DNA of 64,000 nucleotides from an uncultured Rhodocyclaceae bacterium (GTDB lineage Bacteria; Pseudomonadota; Gammaproteobacteria; Burkholderiales; Rhodocyclaceae): NCBI GenBank assembly GCA_907163075.1, contig CAJQTY010000001.1, positions 2,418,001 to 2,482,000 of the forward strand, read 5' to 3'. Shown piece by piece: positions 47,433 to 56,629 of this stretch (position 1 is its first letter; each line of letters starts with the position of its first letter). The notes under the pieces were generated by a model. It saw only the letters and a program-made list of their open reading frames with translations, ran no database searches and was not told where the DNA came from. The position numbers and the translations under genes were made by a program.

Positions 47433-48094
47433 GGTTTCGGACTCCAGAAAGTCAGCTGCCGGAGGGCAAGGACCCAGATTGCGCCGGCAGCGAGTGCGAA
47501 AAGAATGTCAGTCGGATAGTGCACCTGAAGGTGCAGGCGCGACCACGCGACCAGCGTCACCGCCAGGATGCCGAGGCCGATTGCAGCGCTGCCGCTTCGC
47601 CCGCCGACCGGGCCCGGTGCCAGCAGCCAGGCCATGACGAAGGCGCTGACCTGCAGGGTGTGCGCACTGGGAAAACTGGCGTCGGCCGGCATGTCGACCA
47701 GCGCGGCGACGTCCGGACGTTCCCGGGCGACGAGGATCTTCGCGCCACAGGCGATCAGCGCAGCTCCGGCCAGCGCGCCGGGCAGGAAGAACGCCTGGCG
47801 TGAGCCCAGGTGCTGCCACATCCAGGCACCGTGGGCGAGCGCCAGCGGCCCGAGGAAGAGGATGGAGCCCCCCCAGGTGACGAGTCGGAAGAACGCATCG
47901 GCCGACGGGGCGTGGCCCCGCGCCGCCAGCGCCATGCCGGCGAGGTCGAAACGGCCGGGCCGGCAATCGCCGTCGGGGCAGATGATGGCGGCAGCCAGCA
48001 ATAGCACGGCCGGCGCCGCCAGGAGCAGCGCCAGCTGCGCGACGACTGCCCGCCGGCCGGCCAGTCGGGATGGCGCCATTGCCACGCCTGGCAC
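47429..48094 (-). CDS. PAP2-family lipid phosphatase
   Basis: This membrane phosphatase is 221 residues. The three PAP2 motifs are present: KILVARERP, then PSAH (in DASFPSAHTLQVS), then SRLHLQVHYPTD. About six hydrophobic segments are seen. The substrate is probably phosphatidic acid, phosphatidylglycerophosphate or undecaprenyl pyrophosphate. It is fourth in the alx-ftsH operon and overlaps dgkA by four bases. Confidence 0.92.
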   Translation of the reverse strand: MPGVAMAPSRLAGRRAVVAQLALLLAAPAVLLLAAAIICPDGDCRPGRFDLAGMALAARGHAPSADAFFRLVTWGGSILFLGPLALAHGAWMWQHLGSRQAFFLPGALAGAALIACGAKILVARERPDVAALVDMPADASFPSAHTLQVSAFVMAWLLAPGPVGGRSGSAAIGLGILAVTLVAWSRLHLQVHYPTDILFALAAGAIWVLALRQLTFWSPKP

Positions 48095-48095
48095 C

Positions 48096-48577
48096 TCAGA
48101 AGAGCCAGGCGACGGCGAAGATGCCGACCATCATGAAGGCGATGCCGATTTTGGCGACAATGCCGAGCAAGAAGCCGATACCGGCAGCCAGCCCGGCGCG
48201 GCTTGCCTGCCGCCGTTGCGGCGGGCCAGCCACTCGCCGGCAATGGCGCCGAGCACCGGGCCGATGAGGACGCCGACCAGTCCGGCGGCCAGGCCGAGCA
48301 CGGTGCCGATCGCCGCCCCGACGACCGCCGCCGGGCTGGCACCGACGCGCCTGACACCGAGCACAGCGGCAAGATAATCGATGCCCCAGGCCAGCAGGGC
48401 GAGCAGACCGAGAACGCCGACCGTGATCTGGCTGACCTGGGCGTAGCCGCCATGCCAGGCGAGGAGCCAGAGCCCGCCGAAGAGCAGGGGCATGCCGGGC
48501 AGGAGCGGCAGGACGACGCCGGCCAGACCGAGGATGACCAGGGCAAGTCCAAGGATCGGAACAAGCATCTCCATCAT
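48096..48577 (-). CDS. DUF456 family membrane protein, disrupted by a single-base frameshift
   Basis: The N-terminal 120 codons ([20 protein letters not shown], several membrane segments) match DUF456. Near 48205-48215, after ARRNGG, the frame becomes unlike the family and stops at 48131. Skipping to the third frame restores SRAGLAAGIGFLLGIVAKIG, the usual C terminus, ending at 48096. One missing base within GGCGGC explains this. It is either a sequencing error or a true mutation. The start codon abuts the ftsH stop (TGATG). Confidence 0.75.
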
Positions 48578-50403
48578 CAGCCGCCCGAAGCCGGTTCGGC
48601 AACGGCCTGCTGCCTGATCACGGCGAGTTCCTCCTCGCCGAGCGTCTCGCGGACGAGCAGGTCTTGCGCCGCAGAGCGCAGCAGCGCTTCACGGGCGCGC
48701 AGTAGATCCAGCGTGCGCCGGTAAGCCTCCTGGACGATGCCGCGCACCGCGAGATCGATCTCGCGGGCGGTCTCCTCGGCGTAAGGCTTGTCGAACTGCG
48801 GGGCGACCTGCCCCAGATAGTTACCCTGCTCCTTCTCGTAAACCATGTGGCCCAGCTCATCGTGCATGCCATAGCGCGTGACGAGGGCGCGCGCGATCTG
48901 GGTGACACGCTGCAGATCGTCCGCGGCACCGGTCGAGAAATGGCCGTAGATGATCTCCTCCGCAGCCCGGCCGCCAAGCAGCACGAGCATGCGATTCTCG
49001 AGCTCGGCACGCGTCATCAGGTAGCGCTCCTCGGTCGGGCGTTGGATGGTGTAGCCGAGCGCCCCGACGCCGCGCGGGATGATCGAGACCTTGTGCACCG
49101 GGTCGCTGCCCGGCACCGCCATGGCGGCGATGGCATGGCCCATTTCGTGGTGCGCCACCGTCTCGCGCTCGATCGGCGAGAGGACGCGATTGCGCTTTTC
49201 CAGGCCGGCGACGATGCGCTCGATGGCCACCGTGAAATCTTCGAGCGTGACGGCATCGGCGTCCCGGCGGGTGGCGGCGAGCGCCGCTTCGTTGCAGAGA
49301 TTGGCCAGTTCGGCGCCGGTAAAGCCCGGGGTCAGGTCGGCCACCTTGGCACGATCGACACCGTCGGCCAGGCGGATTTTCTGCATATGCACGCCGAGGA
49401 TGGCGATGCGCCCCTGTTTGTCCGGACGGTCGACCACCACCTGGCGGTCGAAGCGGCCAGCGCGCAAGAGCGCCGGATCGAGGACCTCAGGACGGTTGGT
49501 GGCGCCGAGCAGGACGAGGCCGTTCGTGGAATCGAAGCCATCGAGCTCGACCAGCAACTGGTTGAGGGTCTGTTCCTTTTCATCGTGCCCACCCATCGCG
49601 GCACCGGCCGCCCGGGCGCGGCCCAGGGCATCGAGTTCGTCGATGAAGATGATGGCCGGCGCCTTGGCCCGCGCCTGCTCGAAGAGGTCGCGCACGCGGG
49701 CGGCACCGACGCCGACGAACATCTCGACAAATTCCGAGCCGGAGATCGAGAAGAACGGCACGCCTGCCTCGCCGGCAACCGCCTTGGCGAGCAAGGTCTT
49801 GCCGGTGCCCGGGGGGCCGACCAGCAGAACGCCCTTGGGCGCACGTCCGCCGAGCCGTCCCGATTTCGCTGGATCCTTGAGGAAGGCGACAATTTCCTTG
49901 AGCTCGTCCTTGGCTTCCTCGACGCCGGCAACGTCGGAGAAATTAACCTTGGTATCGGTTTCGACATAGACCTTGGCCTTGCTCTTACCGATGTTCATGA
50001 ATCCGCCGCCGCCCATCTTGCCGGCGAACCGGCGCATCGCGAAAATCCAGATGGCGACGAAAATGACCGCCGGCAATACCCAGCCCAGCAGATCGGAGAG
50101 GAAGGTGTTCTCGACGATGCCGGTGAACTTGACGTCGTATTGCGCGAAGTCCTTGGCCAGCGCGGGATCGACCCGGGTGGTGACGAAGCGCGTCTTGTTG
50201 CCGACCGCCTCCTTGTAGGTTCCGATGATCTGGTTGTCGGTGACTGAAATCTCGGCCACCTTGCCCTCGCGCAACAGCGACTGGAATTCGCTGTACGGAA
50301 TCGGCGCCGTCGTGCGTACGCTCTGCCAGACATTCTGCAGGAGGATGACGCCGAACAACGCGAACGTGAAGTACCAGACGGAATACTGCGTTTTCTTTTC
50401 CAT
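48577..50403 (-). CDS. ftsH: ATP-dependent zinc metalloprotease FtsH (accessory copy)
   Basis: This is a membrane AAA+ protease of 608 residues. It has two N-terminal membrane segments, Walker A GPPGTGKT (196-203), Walker [12 protein letters not shown], the second-region-of-homology arginines in [10 protein letters not shown], and the zinc motif HEMGH (419-423). It lies in the alx operon and not beside rlmE and folP where the housekeeping ftsH usually sits, so it is probably a second copy. Its neighbours (TerC family, DUF456, PAP2) suggest a membrane-stress role. Confidence 0.93.
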   Translation of the reverse strand: MEKKTQYSVWYFTFALFGVILLQNVWQSVRTTAPIPYSEFQSLLREGKVAEISVTDNQIIGTYKEAVGNKTRFVTTRVDPALAKDFAQYDVKFTGIVENTFLSDLLGWVLPAVIFVAIWIFAMRRFAGKMGGGGFMNIGKSKAKVYVETDTKVNFSDVAGVEEAKDELKEIVAFLKDPAKSGRLGGRAPKGVLLVGPPGTGKTLLAKAVAGEAGVPFFSISGSEFVEMFVGVGAARVRDLFEQARAKAPAIIFIDELDALGRARAAGAAMGGHDEKEQTLNQLLVELDGFDSTNGLVLLGATNRPEVLDPALLRAGRFDRQVVVDRPDKQGRIAILGVHMQKIRLADGVDRAKVADLTPGFTGAELANLCNEAALAATRRDADAVTLEDFTVAIERIVAGLEKRNRVLSPIERETVAHHEMGHAIAAMAVPGSDPVHKVSIIPRGVGALGYTIQRPTEERYLMTRAELENRMLVLLGGRAAEEIIYGHFSTGAADDLQRVTQIARALVTRYGMHDELGHMVYEKEQGNYLGQVAPQFDKPYAEETAREIDLAVRGIVQEAYRRTLDLLRAREALLRSAAQDLLVRETLGEEELAVIRQQAVAEPASGG

Positions 50404-50415
50404 GATTCGTTCTCC

Positions 50416-51390
50416 TCAGCGCGTGCCGTTGCCCTTGCGCGCGTCCTGCCGCAGCGACAGCACGATGGAAGTGAAGATGATCGCCGCGACAACGCCCAGC
50501 GAGAGCAGCACCGGGATCTTGTAAAGGTCGATCAGGAGCATCTTGACGCCGATGAACATGAGGACCAGCGCGAGGCCATACTTGAGCAGCGAAAAGCGGT
50601 CAGCCATGTCGGCGAGCAGGAAGTACATCGCGCGCAGGCCGAGGATGGCGAAGACGTTGGAGGTCAGGACGATGAAGGGGTCGGTCGTGATCGCGAAGAT
50701 GGCCGGGATCGAATCGACCGCGAAGATCAGGTCGGATATCTCGACGAGTACCAGCACGAGGAAGAGCGGCGTGGCGTAGCGCACCAGCCTGCCCGCCTCC
50801 TCGCGCATGATGAAGAAGCGTTCGCCATGCAGTTCGTCGGTGACCTTCATGTGATTGCGGATCCACTTGATCAGCGGATTGTTGGCAAGATCGGGCTTTT
50901 CGTCGGCGAACCACCACATCTTGATGCCGGTGAGCAGCAGGAAGGCGCCGAAGACGTAGAGAATCCAGTGGAACTTGGCGATCAGCCAGACACCCGCGAA
51001 GATCATGATCGTCCGCATGACGATGGCGCCAAGCACGCCGAGCACCAGAACCCGCTTCTGCAATTCGAGCGGGATGGCGAAGAAACTGAACAGCATGAGC
51101 CAGACGAAGACGTTGTCGACGGCCAGCGATTTCTCGATCAGATAGCCGGTGACATATTCGAGGGTCCTCTGGTTGGCGATTTCCCGCCCGGCGCTGCCGT
51201 CGAGATACCACCAGAGGGCGCCCGCGAAGAGGAACGAGACCGCGATCCAGATGCCGGACCACGTTGCCGCCTCCTTGAAGGACACCCGAAGCTGTTTCCC
51301 GCCACCGACGATGAACAGGTCGATGGCAAGCATCACGAGGACGATGGCGAAGAAGCCCGCCCACATCCACCAGGTACCGATTGTTTCCAT
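50416..51390 (-). CDS. alx: TerC-family membrane protein, Alx-like (manganese export)
   Basis: The product is 324 residues with about nine membrane segments. The TerC marks are FVWLMLFSFFAIP in helix 4, LVEISDLIFAVDSIPAI with the conserved acidic residues, and the N-terminal AIDLFIVGG. E. coli Alx, of similar length, exports Mn(II) and is controlled by the same riboswitch class. The start at 51390 (METIGTWWM) has GGGAGA eight bases upstream. It is the first gene of the five-gene minus-strand operon. Confidence 0.92.
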   Translation of the reverse strand: METIGTWWMWAGFFAIVLVMLAIDLFIVGGGKQLRVSFKEAATWSGIWIAVSFLFAGALWWYLDGSAGREIANQRTLEYVTGYLIEKSLAVDNVFVWLMLFSFFAIPLELQKRVLVLGVLGAIVMRTIMIFAGVWLIAKFHWILYVFGAFLLLTGIKMWWFADEKPDLANNPLIKWIRNHMKVTDELHGERFFIMREEAGRLVRYATPLFLVLVLVEISDLIFAVDSIPAIFAITTDPFIVLTSNVFAILGLRAMYFLLADMADRFSLLKYGLALVLMFIGVKMLLIDLYKIPVLLSLGVVAAIIFTSIVLSLRQDARKGNGTR

Positions 51391-51489
51391 TGATCGTTCT
51401 CCCAAAGTTGTTACCAGTGCGTAGCCGCGTCAGCGGTTTTCCCGTTGCCAGCACTTGCAAAGGCCGGCCGCGTTTCTGGTAACGGACCT

Positions 51490-51615
51490 TTGCCTGCGCG
51501 GCATAGGTCTTGCTCGCGATCACGCAGTGATACTGCTGATCGCCCGACACACCGGGGAGGCCTTGCGGCCTGTCCGTACTGACGATGCGCCGGCGGAGAG
51601 CTACTCCCCCTTGGG
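51490..51615 (-). ncRNA. yybP-ykoY (manganese) riboswitch
   Basis: Read on the minus strand, the leader has the family marks in order: AAGGGGGAGTAGC (51612-51600), then CGTCAGTACGG, a variable stem, and GCGAGCAAGACCT (51517-51505). The conserved L1 and L3 loops of this class bind Mn2+. It sits 100-200 bases before the alx start, downstream of a good promoter, so Mn(II) should control expression of alx and possibly ftsH. Confidence 0.85.
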
Positions 51616-51623
51616 ACGAGCGC

Positions 51624-51652
51624 ATCCTATCTATCCCGACAAATATCGTCAA
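51624..51652 (-). promoter_or_regulatory. Sigma70 promoter for the riboswitch-controlled operon
   Basis: TTGACG (-35, 51652-51647) and TAGGAT (-10, 51629-51624) are 17 bp apart on the minus strand. Transcription would begin near 51617, immediately before the riboswitch. Confidence 0.7.
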
Positions 51653-51684
51653 CTATTTTCATTGGCGCATTCATCCCATGTTCC

Positions 51685-51715
51685 GGGATAAAGGAGCGAT
51701 AAAGGGGCTCCATTC
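51685..51715 (+). repeat. Short interspersed repeat, copy 2
   Basis: GGATAAAGGAGCGATAAAGG followed by GGCTCCATTC. It is a shortened form of the copy at 46945 and lies just upstream of the alx promoter. Confidence 0.55.
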
Positions 51716-52238
51716 GAGAATCGGATCGAAAGCCTTGAGCGAATGAGGGGGCTTCTACGATCTCTGCAACACCGAAACAACAACGCGGTGGTCGATCTCT
51801 CAACCACCGCGCCAGCGGTTTAGTTCAACGCAATATTTTCCGCCATGACGGGAATTATTGCGTCAATTAGGTGCCACACTTAACGTTAGGTACTCAACTT
51901 ATTCTCCCATGGAGCCTAGTATGCCGATACCCGTTGTCAGGTCCTGGTTCGTAGAGATCTCGCTGCCAGCGGTTCTGATTTCCGCCAGCAGTCAGGCAAG
52001 TGACAAAGCCACTGGGCTTCTGAGGGGAGTTGTAGCGGAAGGCAATTCGGCGCCCCAATATTCCATCTTCGCTGGCAGTGGAGGGTTCGTATCGTATATG
52101 AGACTCCGGGGCAGAAGCCCGAATGGTGGGCTCGGGGCCCCGTGGAGCAGTCCATTGCAGGGAGTTAGTAGGATGTCGTAACACCTCCCGCCAGACATCG
52201 GTGAATCTAGCTTGCACGCGGCAAAGGAGAAACGAGAC
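51716..52238. other. Non-coding left part of the low-GC island
   Basis: No convincing gene was found in these 523 bp. Two overlapping open frames (plus 51858-52181, minus 51894-52277) have neither a ribosome-binding site nor protein-like composition. GC falls clearly below the neighbourhood from about 51840. A single GTTAGGT at 51885 resembles an integron core site, but no partner was found. Confidence 0.5.
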
Positions 52239-52847
52239 ATGCAGTACTCTATTTTCGCGCACGGCACATCGCTTCAAATCGAATCACCGGCCGCAATCGC
52301 CAGTTCCACCGTCGTCGGTTGGGGCACGGTCTTGCGGTTCAGAGCGCCGGTTCCACAACAGACCGACGGCCCCACTGTCTACGATGACGTGGGGCCTGGT
52401 ACCTGGTGCCATATCTCAATCCCGTGTACGCACACAACGTTCGGCATGAAGGCGCCGCTGATCGAAAGCGTTACACTTCTTGCAGATACCACTCACTGTC
52501 GCATTACTGACATTCATGTTTACGACGGTCCGGATTACATCGAAGCACTTGGGGGAATACGGGGTGAGTACCTGCGGGTACGTAACCCCGAGGACGTTAA
52601 CCCTCAGATCGATCATCCATGGGGCACACCCACTTATGCGAATACCAAGGTTCTACAGCGCAAGCGACGGCTACTCTTCGCTGTCGGAATCTCGTTCTAT
52701 GCGTGCGCGCACTTCAAAGACTTCAAAGAAATCGGTCAATCCCGCGGCCCTCCGTGGCCGGAAGCAATTTTGACCTTCTCCGGCGCTGGTGCGCAGTTTC
52801 ATATCCCAGAGCCCATAAATCGCGTGACGGTTAAGGTGCGCCCCTAA
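52239..52847 (+). CDS. DUF6623-like hypothetical protein
   Basis: The product is 202 residues without a signal peptide. The start at 52239 (MQYSIFAHG) has AAGGAG about nine bases upstream. The sequence MQYSIFAHG, the WHI/WCHISIP stretch near 65 and TDIHVYDGPDYIEAL at about 100 resemble DUF6623 proteins, as far as I recall that family. It is probably beta-rich. It lies in the lower-GC island and is followed, after 161 bp, by the CheD-like gene on the same strand. Confidence 0.65.
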   Translation: MQYSIFAHGTSLQIESPAAIASSTVVGWGTVLRFRAPVPQQTDGPTVYDDVGPGTWCHISIPCTHTTFGMKAPLIESVTLLADTTHCRITDIHVYDGPDYIEALGGIRGEYLRVRNPEDVNPQIDHPWGTPTYANTKVLQRKRRLLFAVGISFYACAHFKDFKEIGQSRGPPWPEAILTFSGAGAQFHIPEPINRVTVKVRP

Positions 52848-53008
52848 ACGCGAGCGAAAATTCTGGTCTAAGCTTTAAGTGGCGCCTAGCGGAGTTGCAG
52901 AGAACGCTAGTTGGTCTGCTGGAACGTCGAGCAGATTATCTGGCCATGAGGAGTACTCAAAATAGACGTTATAAGGTTTTTTCACGTACCCATACATGGA
53001 GGATACCG

Positions 53009-53428
53009 ATGCCAAGACACACTTTAGTTCAGACATGGAACAACACAACTGCCCCGCAAGCATTCAACTTGGCGGCCGGTGATGACATAGATACAGGCGC
53101 TATGTCAGATTGTGTTTCTGTGGTTGTTTTATATGGAGCAGTCGGAGCGCGATATGCCAGCGCCGTAGGTCAACACGGCGGGGGTGGCATTGGAAACGTC
53201 AATATGGCTGCCCTTCTAAATTTAGTGCCAGGGGCTAACCGAGCAAATATGTTGGTGTTTATCGTAACTGGACACAACGCTGTCGGAGAAGGGTACACGT
53301 CAATGAATAACACGGCCATTCGTGCAGCCAAGCAGCAATTACTTGCGGCTGGATTCAGAATCATACGGATTCACTATGGCTGGTCCAGAGCGATCATCAG
53401 CGACACCGGAGCCTGCCAAAAGATTTAA
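53009..53428 (+). CDS. Hypothetical protein with CheD/CNF-like deamidase features
   Basis: The product is 139 residues; GGAGG lies six bases before the ATG. No family is recognised by name. The order of features parallels chemotaxis deamidase CheD: a Cys at the start of a strand (SDCVSVVVLYG, Cys35), a His about 20 residues later (GQHGGGG, His56), a hydrophobic strand (MLVFIVTGHN), a helix beginning NTAIRAAKQQLLAAGFRI, and a final strand-turn RAIISDTGA. The CNF1/BLF1 toxins share this Cys-His deamidase fold. The match is by eye only. A stand-alone protein of this kind outside a chemotaxis cluster may be a toxin or effector. Confidence 0.5.
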   Translation: MPRHTLVQTWNNTTAPQAFNLAAGDDIDTGAMSDCVSVVVLYGAVGARYASAVGQHGGGGIGNVNMAALLNLVPGANRANMLVFIVTGHNAVGEGYTSMNNTAIRAAKQQLLAAGFRIIRIHYGWSRAIISDTGACQKI

Positions 53429-53581
53429 TTGATTATCGTTTTTGGACATCGTTCAGAGCCCAAGGGAGAGGAGCAATACCGGACAGACCACGTTTTTCCG
53501 AGTGATATACTTCATCATTCTCCCACTCAGCTTACGGATACTGATCTTCTGTCGCTGGCCGAAGGGGATGCGGTTACATGA

Positions 53582-53839
53582 TCACGGCGTCTTCTCGGAG
53601 ACAATGGGCACCGGCACGCCACCGGAGAACACCGACCGAATCCGCGTCTTCACGATCACCATTGCCGCCCCGCAGCATGAACACAGAATCGGTGCTCGTT
53701 GCTTCACCCAGGCCATCGACGGCCCCGGATCGAACTTCAGTAGTACATGCAACAAGGCGATCAGACGCTTGCGGTTGGGATGCAGAAAGCCGAATTTGCG
53801 TGCCCGCCGGAAGCCCTCCGGCAGCACATGCTGCAGCAC
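53582..53839 (-). mobile_element. IS91-family transposase C-terminal relic
   Basis: The frame begins QHVLPEGFRRARKFGFLHP, the characteristic end of the IS91/IS801 transposase catalytic domain, and ends in a CSCCG zinc motif. The upstream two thirds of the transposase, with the tyrosines, are missing. Bases 53482-53540, downstream on the minus strand, contain GGACAGACCACG, which recurs at 60998. The surrounding region 53429-54024 holds no other gene. Confidence 0.7.
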
Positions 53840-54024
53840 CGGCCAGGGCTAAACGAGCCTGTCCCATTTCCTTCTCTGGCCTCCTGCGCGGCGGCCGGCG
53901 ATGCGGATCTGGGTGATGCCCGGGCGGCGGCACGGCAGGCATTAATCGCCGATCCGCAGCAATAGTCCTTTCTGACCTCAGAAGAGGCAGGGCCGAACTT
54001 CGACGATGGTCGATGTAGCCTGGA

Positions 54025-56025
54025 TCAGGCCAGCACCCCCTTCACCGCATCGACGACTTTCTCCGTTGTGACGCCCAGGTATTCGAACACTTGCTGCGCC
54101 GGGCCGCATTCGCCGAAGCGATCGATGCCGACCACGGCGCCCTCGAAGCCCACGTATTGACGCCAGTAGCCCGTAACGCCGGCTTCCACTGCGACGCGCG
54201 GGATGCCGCGCGGCAATACCGCATCCCGGTACGCCGCGTCCTGCTTTTCAAACATGAAGTGCGACGGCAGCGAGACGACACGCACGGCGACGCCTTGCTC
54301 CGCGAGCGACTTCTGTGCGCCGATAGCCAGGCTGACTTCGGAACCGGTGGCGATAATCACCGCTTGCGGCGAGTCCGCGCAATCACTCAGCACATAGCCT
54401 CCACGCTTGATGTTCGCGATCTGCGCGCTGTCGTGCGTTTGCTGCGGCACGCTCTGACGGGTGAGGATCAGTGCCGTCGGGCAACTGCGGTGTTCGACAG
54501 CGGTCTGCCACGCGACGAAGGTCTCGACCGCATCGCAGGGACGCCATACGTCCAGGTTCGGCATCAAGCGCAGGGTCGCCGTCTGCTCCACCGCCTGGTG
54601 CGTCGGACCATCTTCGCCCATGCCGATGGAATCGTGCGTGAGGACAAAGATCGGGTTGATGCGCATTAGCGCCGCCATGCGAATGGCGTTGCGCGCATAT
54701 TCGGAGAAGACGAGAAAAGTGCCGCCAAACGGGCGGAAGCCGCCGTGCAGGACCAGTCCGTTCATGATCGCCATCATGCCGAACTCGCGTATACCGTAGT
54801 CCAGGCAGTTGCCGCCTTCGCTCAACGCGTCGGCACGCAGGTGCCTGCAACCGTTCCACTCGGTCATGTTACAGAGATGCAGATCAGCCGAGCCGGCAAT
54901 GAATTCGGGCAGTTGTGGCGCCAGCGCATTGAGGGCCATTTGCGAGGCATGGCGTGTCGCCATGGCTCCAGCGCTGGCGTTGATGGCCGACAGCGACTCG
55001 CCTGCCTTGACGGCGAAATCCACCGGCAACTTGCCGTTGATTCGACGCAGGAATTCGGCCGCCTTCTCCGGGTAAGTGGCCCGGTAGCTCGCGAACAGGA
55101 CATTCCATTCTTCCTGCCTGTGCGCACCCGCGACGCGCGCGTCCCACGCTAAACGTACGTCATCGGATACTTCGAAAGGACCTGCGGTGATGCCCATGGC
55201 GGCGCGTGTGGCGGAGATCTCTTCGTGGCCCAGCGGGTTGCCGTGAATTCCAGGGGTGTCCGATTTATTCGGCGAACCTTTGCCGATCAGGGTCTTGCAA
55301 CAGATGAGCGTCGGTTTGTCGGTTTGCGATCTAGCCGTCTGGAGCGCGCGATCCAGGGCCTCGACATCGTGGCCATCAACGTTGGGAATGACATTCCAGC
55401 CGTAGGCTTCGAAGCGCTTTGGCGTGTCGTCGCCAAACCAGTTGCTGACGCGACCGTCGATCGAGATGCCGTTATCGTCCCAAAGGACGATCAGCTTGCC
55501 AAGCTTCCAGGTTCCGGCCAGCGAACACACTTCGTGCGAAATTCCCTCCATCAGGCAGCCGTCGCCGACGAAGGCGTAGGTGTGGTGGTCTACGATTGGC
55601 AAGCCATCGCGGTTGAATTCGATGGCCAGCAACTTTTCGGCGAGCGCGAAGCCGACGGCATTGGCCAGCCCCTGCCCAATGGGGCCGGTGGTGGTTTCGA
55701 CGCCGGGGGTGTGACCGTACTCCGGATGACCTGGGGTGCGGCCGCCCAATTGGCGGAAATTCTTTATGTCATCCAGCGAGAGATCGTAACCGCACAGGTG
55801 CAGCACGGAATAGATCAGCATCGACGCGTGCCCGTTGGAGAGCACGAAGCGATCGCGGTTGACCCACTTCGGATCGGCCGGGTTGTGGCGCAGGTGACGG
55901 TTCCAAAGCGCCACGCCCATTTCCGCCATGCCCATCGGCGCGCCCGGATGGCCGGAGTCAGCTGCTTGCACAGCGTCCATGGCGAGGATACGGATGGCGT
56001 TGGCCAATGAAGCGGGTGAAGCCAT
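54025..56025 (-). CDS. tkt: Transketolase
   Basis: This thiamine-diphosphate enzyme of the pentose phosphate pathway is 666 residues, the normal length. The N terminus has DSGHPGAPMGMAEMGVALW, and the ThDP motif starts GDGCLMEGISHE and continues into the Asn-containing segment. The central GMGEDGPTHQAVEQ and the C-terminal transketolase domain are intact. It stands alone, without the gap or pgk genes often found downstream. A ROK regulator is divergently transcribed 600 bp away. Confidence 0.95.
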   Translation of the reverse strand: MASPASLANAIRILAMDAVQAADSGHPGAPMGMAEMGVALWNRHLRHNPADPKWVNRDRFVLSNGHASMLIYSVLHLCGYDLSLDDIKNFRQLGGRTPGHPEYGHTPGVETTTGPIGQGLANAVGFALAEKLLAIEFNRDGLPIVDHHTYAFVGDGCLMEGISHEVCSLAGTWKLGKLIVLWDDNGISIDGRVSNWFGDDTPKRFEAYGWNVIPNVDGHDVEALDRALQTARSQTDKPTLICCKTLIGKGSPNKSDTPGIHGNPLGHEEISATRAAMGITAGPFEVSDDVRLAWDARVAGAHRQEEWNVLFASYRATYPEKAAEFLRRINGKLPVDFAVKAGESLSAINASAGAMATRHASQMALNALAPQLPEFIAGSADLHLCNMTEWNGCRHLRADALSEGGNCLDYGIREFGMMAIMNGLVLHGGFRPFGGTFLVFSEYARNAIRMAALMRINPIFVLTHDSIGMGEDGPTHQAVEQTATLRLMPNLDVWRPCDAVETFVAWQTAVEHRSCPTALILTRQSVPQQTHDSAQIANIKRGGYVLSDCADSPQAVIIATGSEVSLAIGAQKSLAEQGVAVRVVSLPSHFMFEKQDAAYRDAVLPRGIPRVAVEAGVTGYWRQYVGFEGAVVGIDRFGECGPAQQVFEYLGVTTEKVVDAVKGVLA

Positions 56026-56629
56026 TTTAAATACTCCTTGTTTTCTGGTTGGATGATGTGATGTACGGCTGGAGCAGATTGGCGTTAGCGGAACAAACCA
56101 TGCATGGCGTTTCCCCTCTCGATTATGCCGGTTCCGGAGGTCGGCCTGGTTTTTGCAAACAGTGCTTGATCGAGGGGTTTGAGCTTTGTAATGACCGTAA
56201 TAGTCGTAAAACTGTTAAGATATGTTCAGAATACGTCATAACAATAGTTTGTACAACAGGAAAAGCACAAAATAAACGATAAATATATGCATGCGTTTCA
56301 TCGCCGTGTTCGAAAACGACGTCCGACAAGCATGAACTGCTGCGCGGGATCGATCCGGAACGCGGCGATTGGTGCGGTGATTGCTGTTGATCCGGCCGGA
56401 TAAGGCATCGATTCTGCTCATCCTCCGACAGGCTCTGGACACACGGACTGCAGGGTTATTCGGGCCGGTCGACGGCGGGCGATCGGCCGCCAGGGACGCG
56501 CTTGTCGTATCACCGAACTGACTTCGGCTCGCTCATTTACCGCACAGAGGCTATCGGCTAGTATGATCGGCCGATCGGCTTCCCGATTGGGAGATGATGC
56601 GTCAATAGTATTGAAAGAGGGGTCGTGCC
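56026..56629. promoter_or_regulatory. Divergent tkt/ROK control region
   Basis: This 604-bp region holds both promoters. Bases 56190-56300 are AT-rich. A perfect 12-bp palindrome GATCGGCCGATC lies at 56565-56576, 54 bp before the ROK start, and could be an operator for autoregulation. No gene was identified. No clear -35/-10 pair could be fixed. Confidence 0.4.

Noticed and set aside
51885-51891. GTTAGGT resembling an integron attC/attI core site at the border of the low-GC island.
   Set aside because: No paired inverse core site, no attC-like fold and no integron integrase gene were found.
51858-52277. Overlapping plus and minus open frames of 107 and 127 codons.
   Set aside because: Neither has a Shine-Dalgarno or protein-like composition, and they overlap each other on opposite strands.
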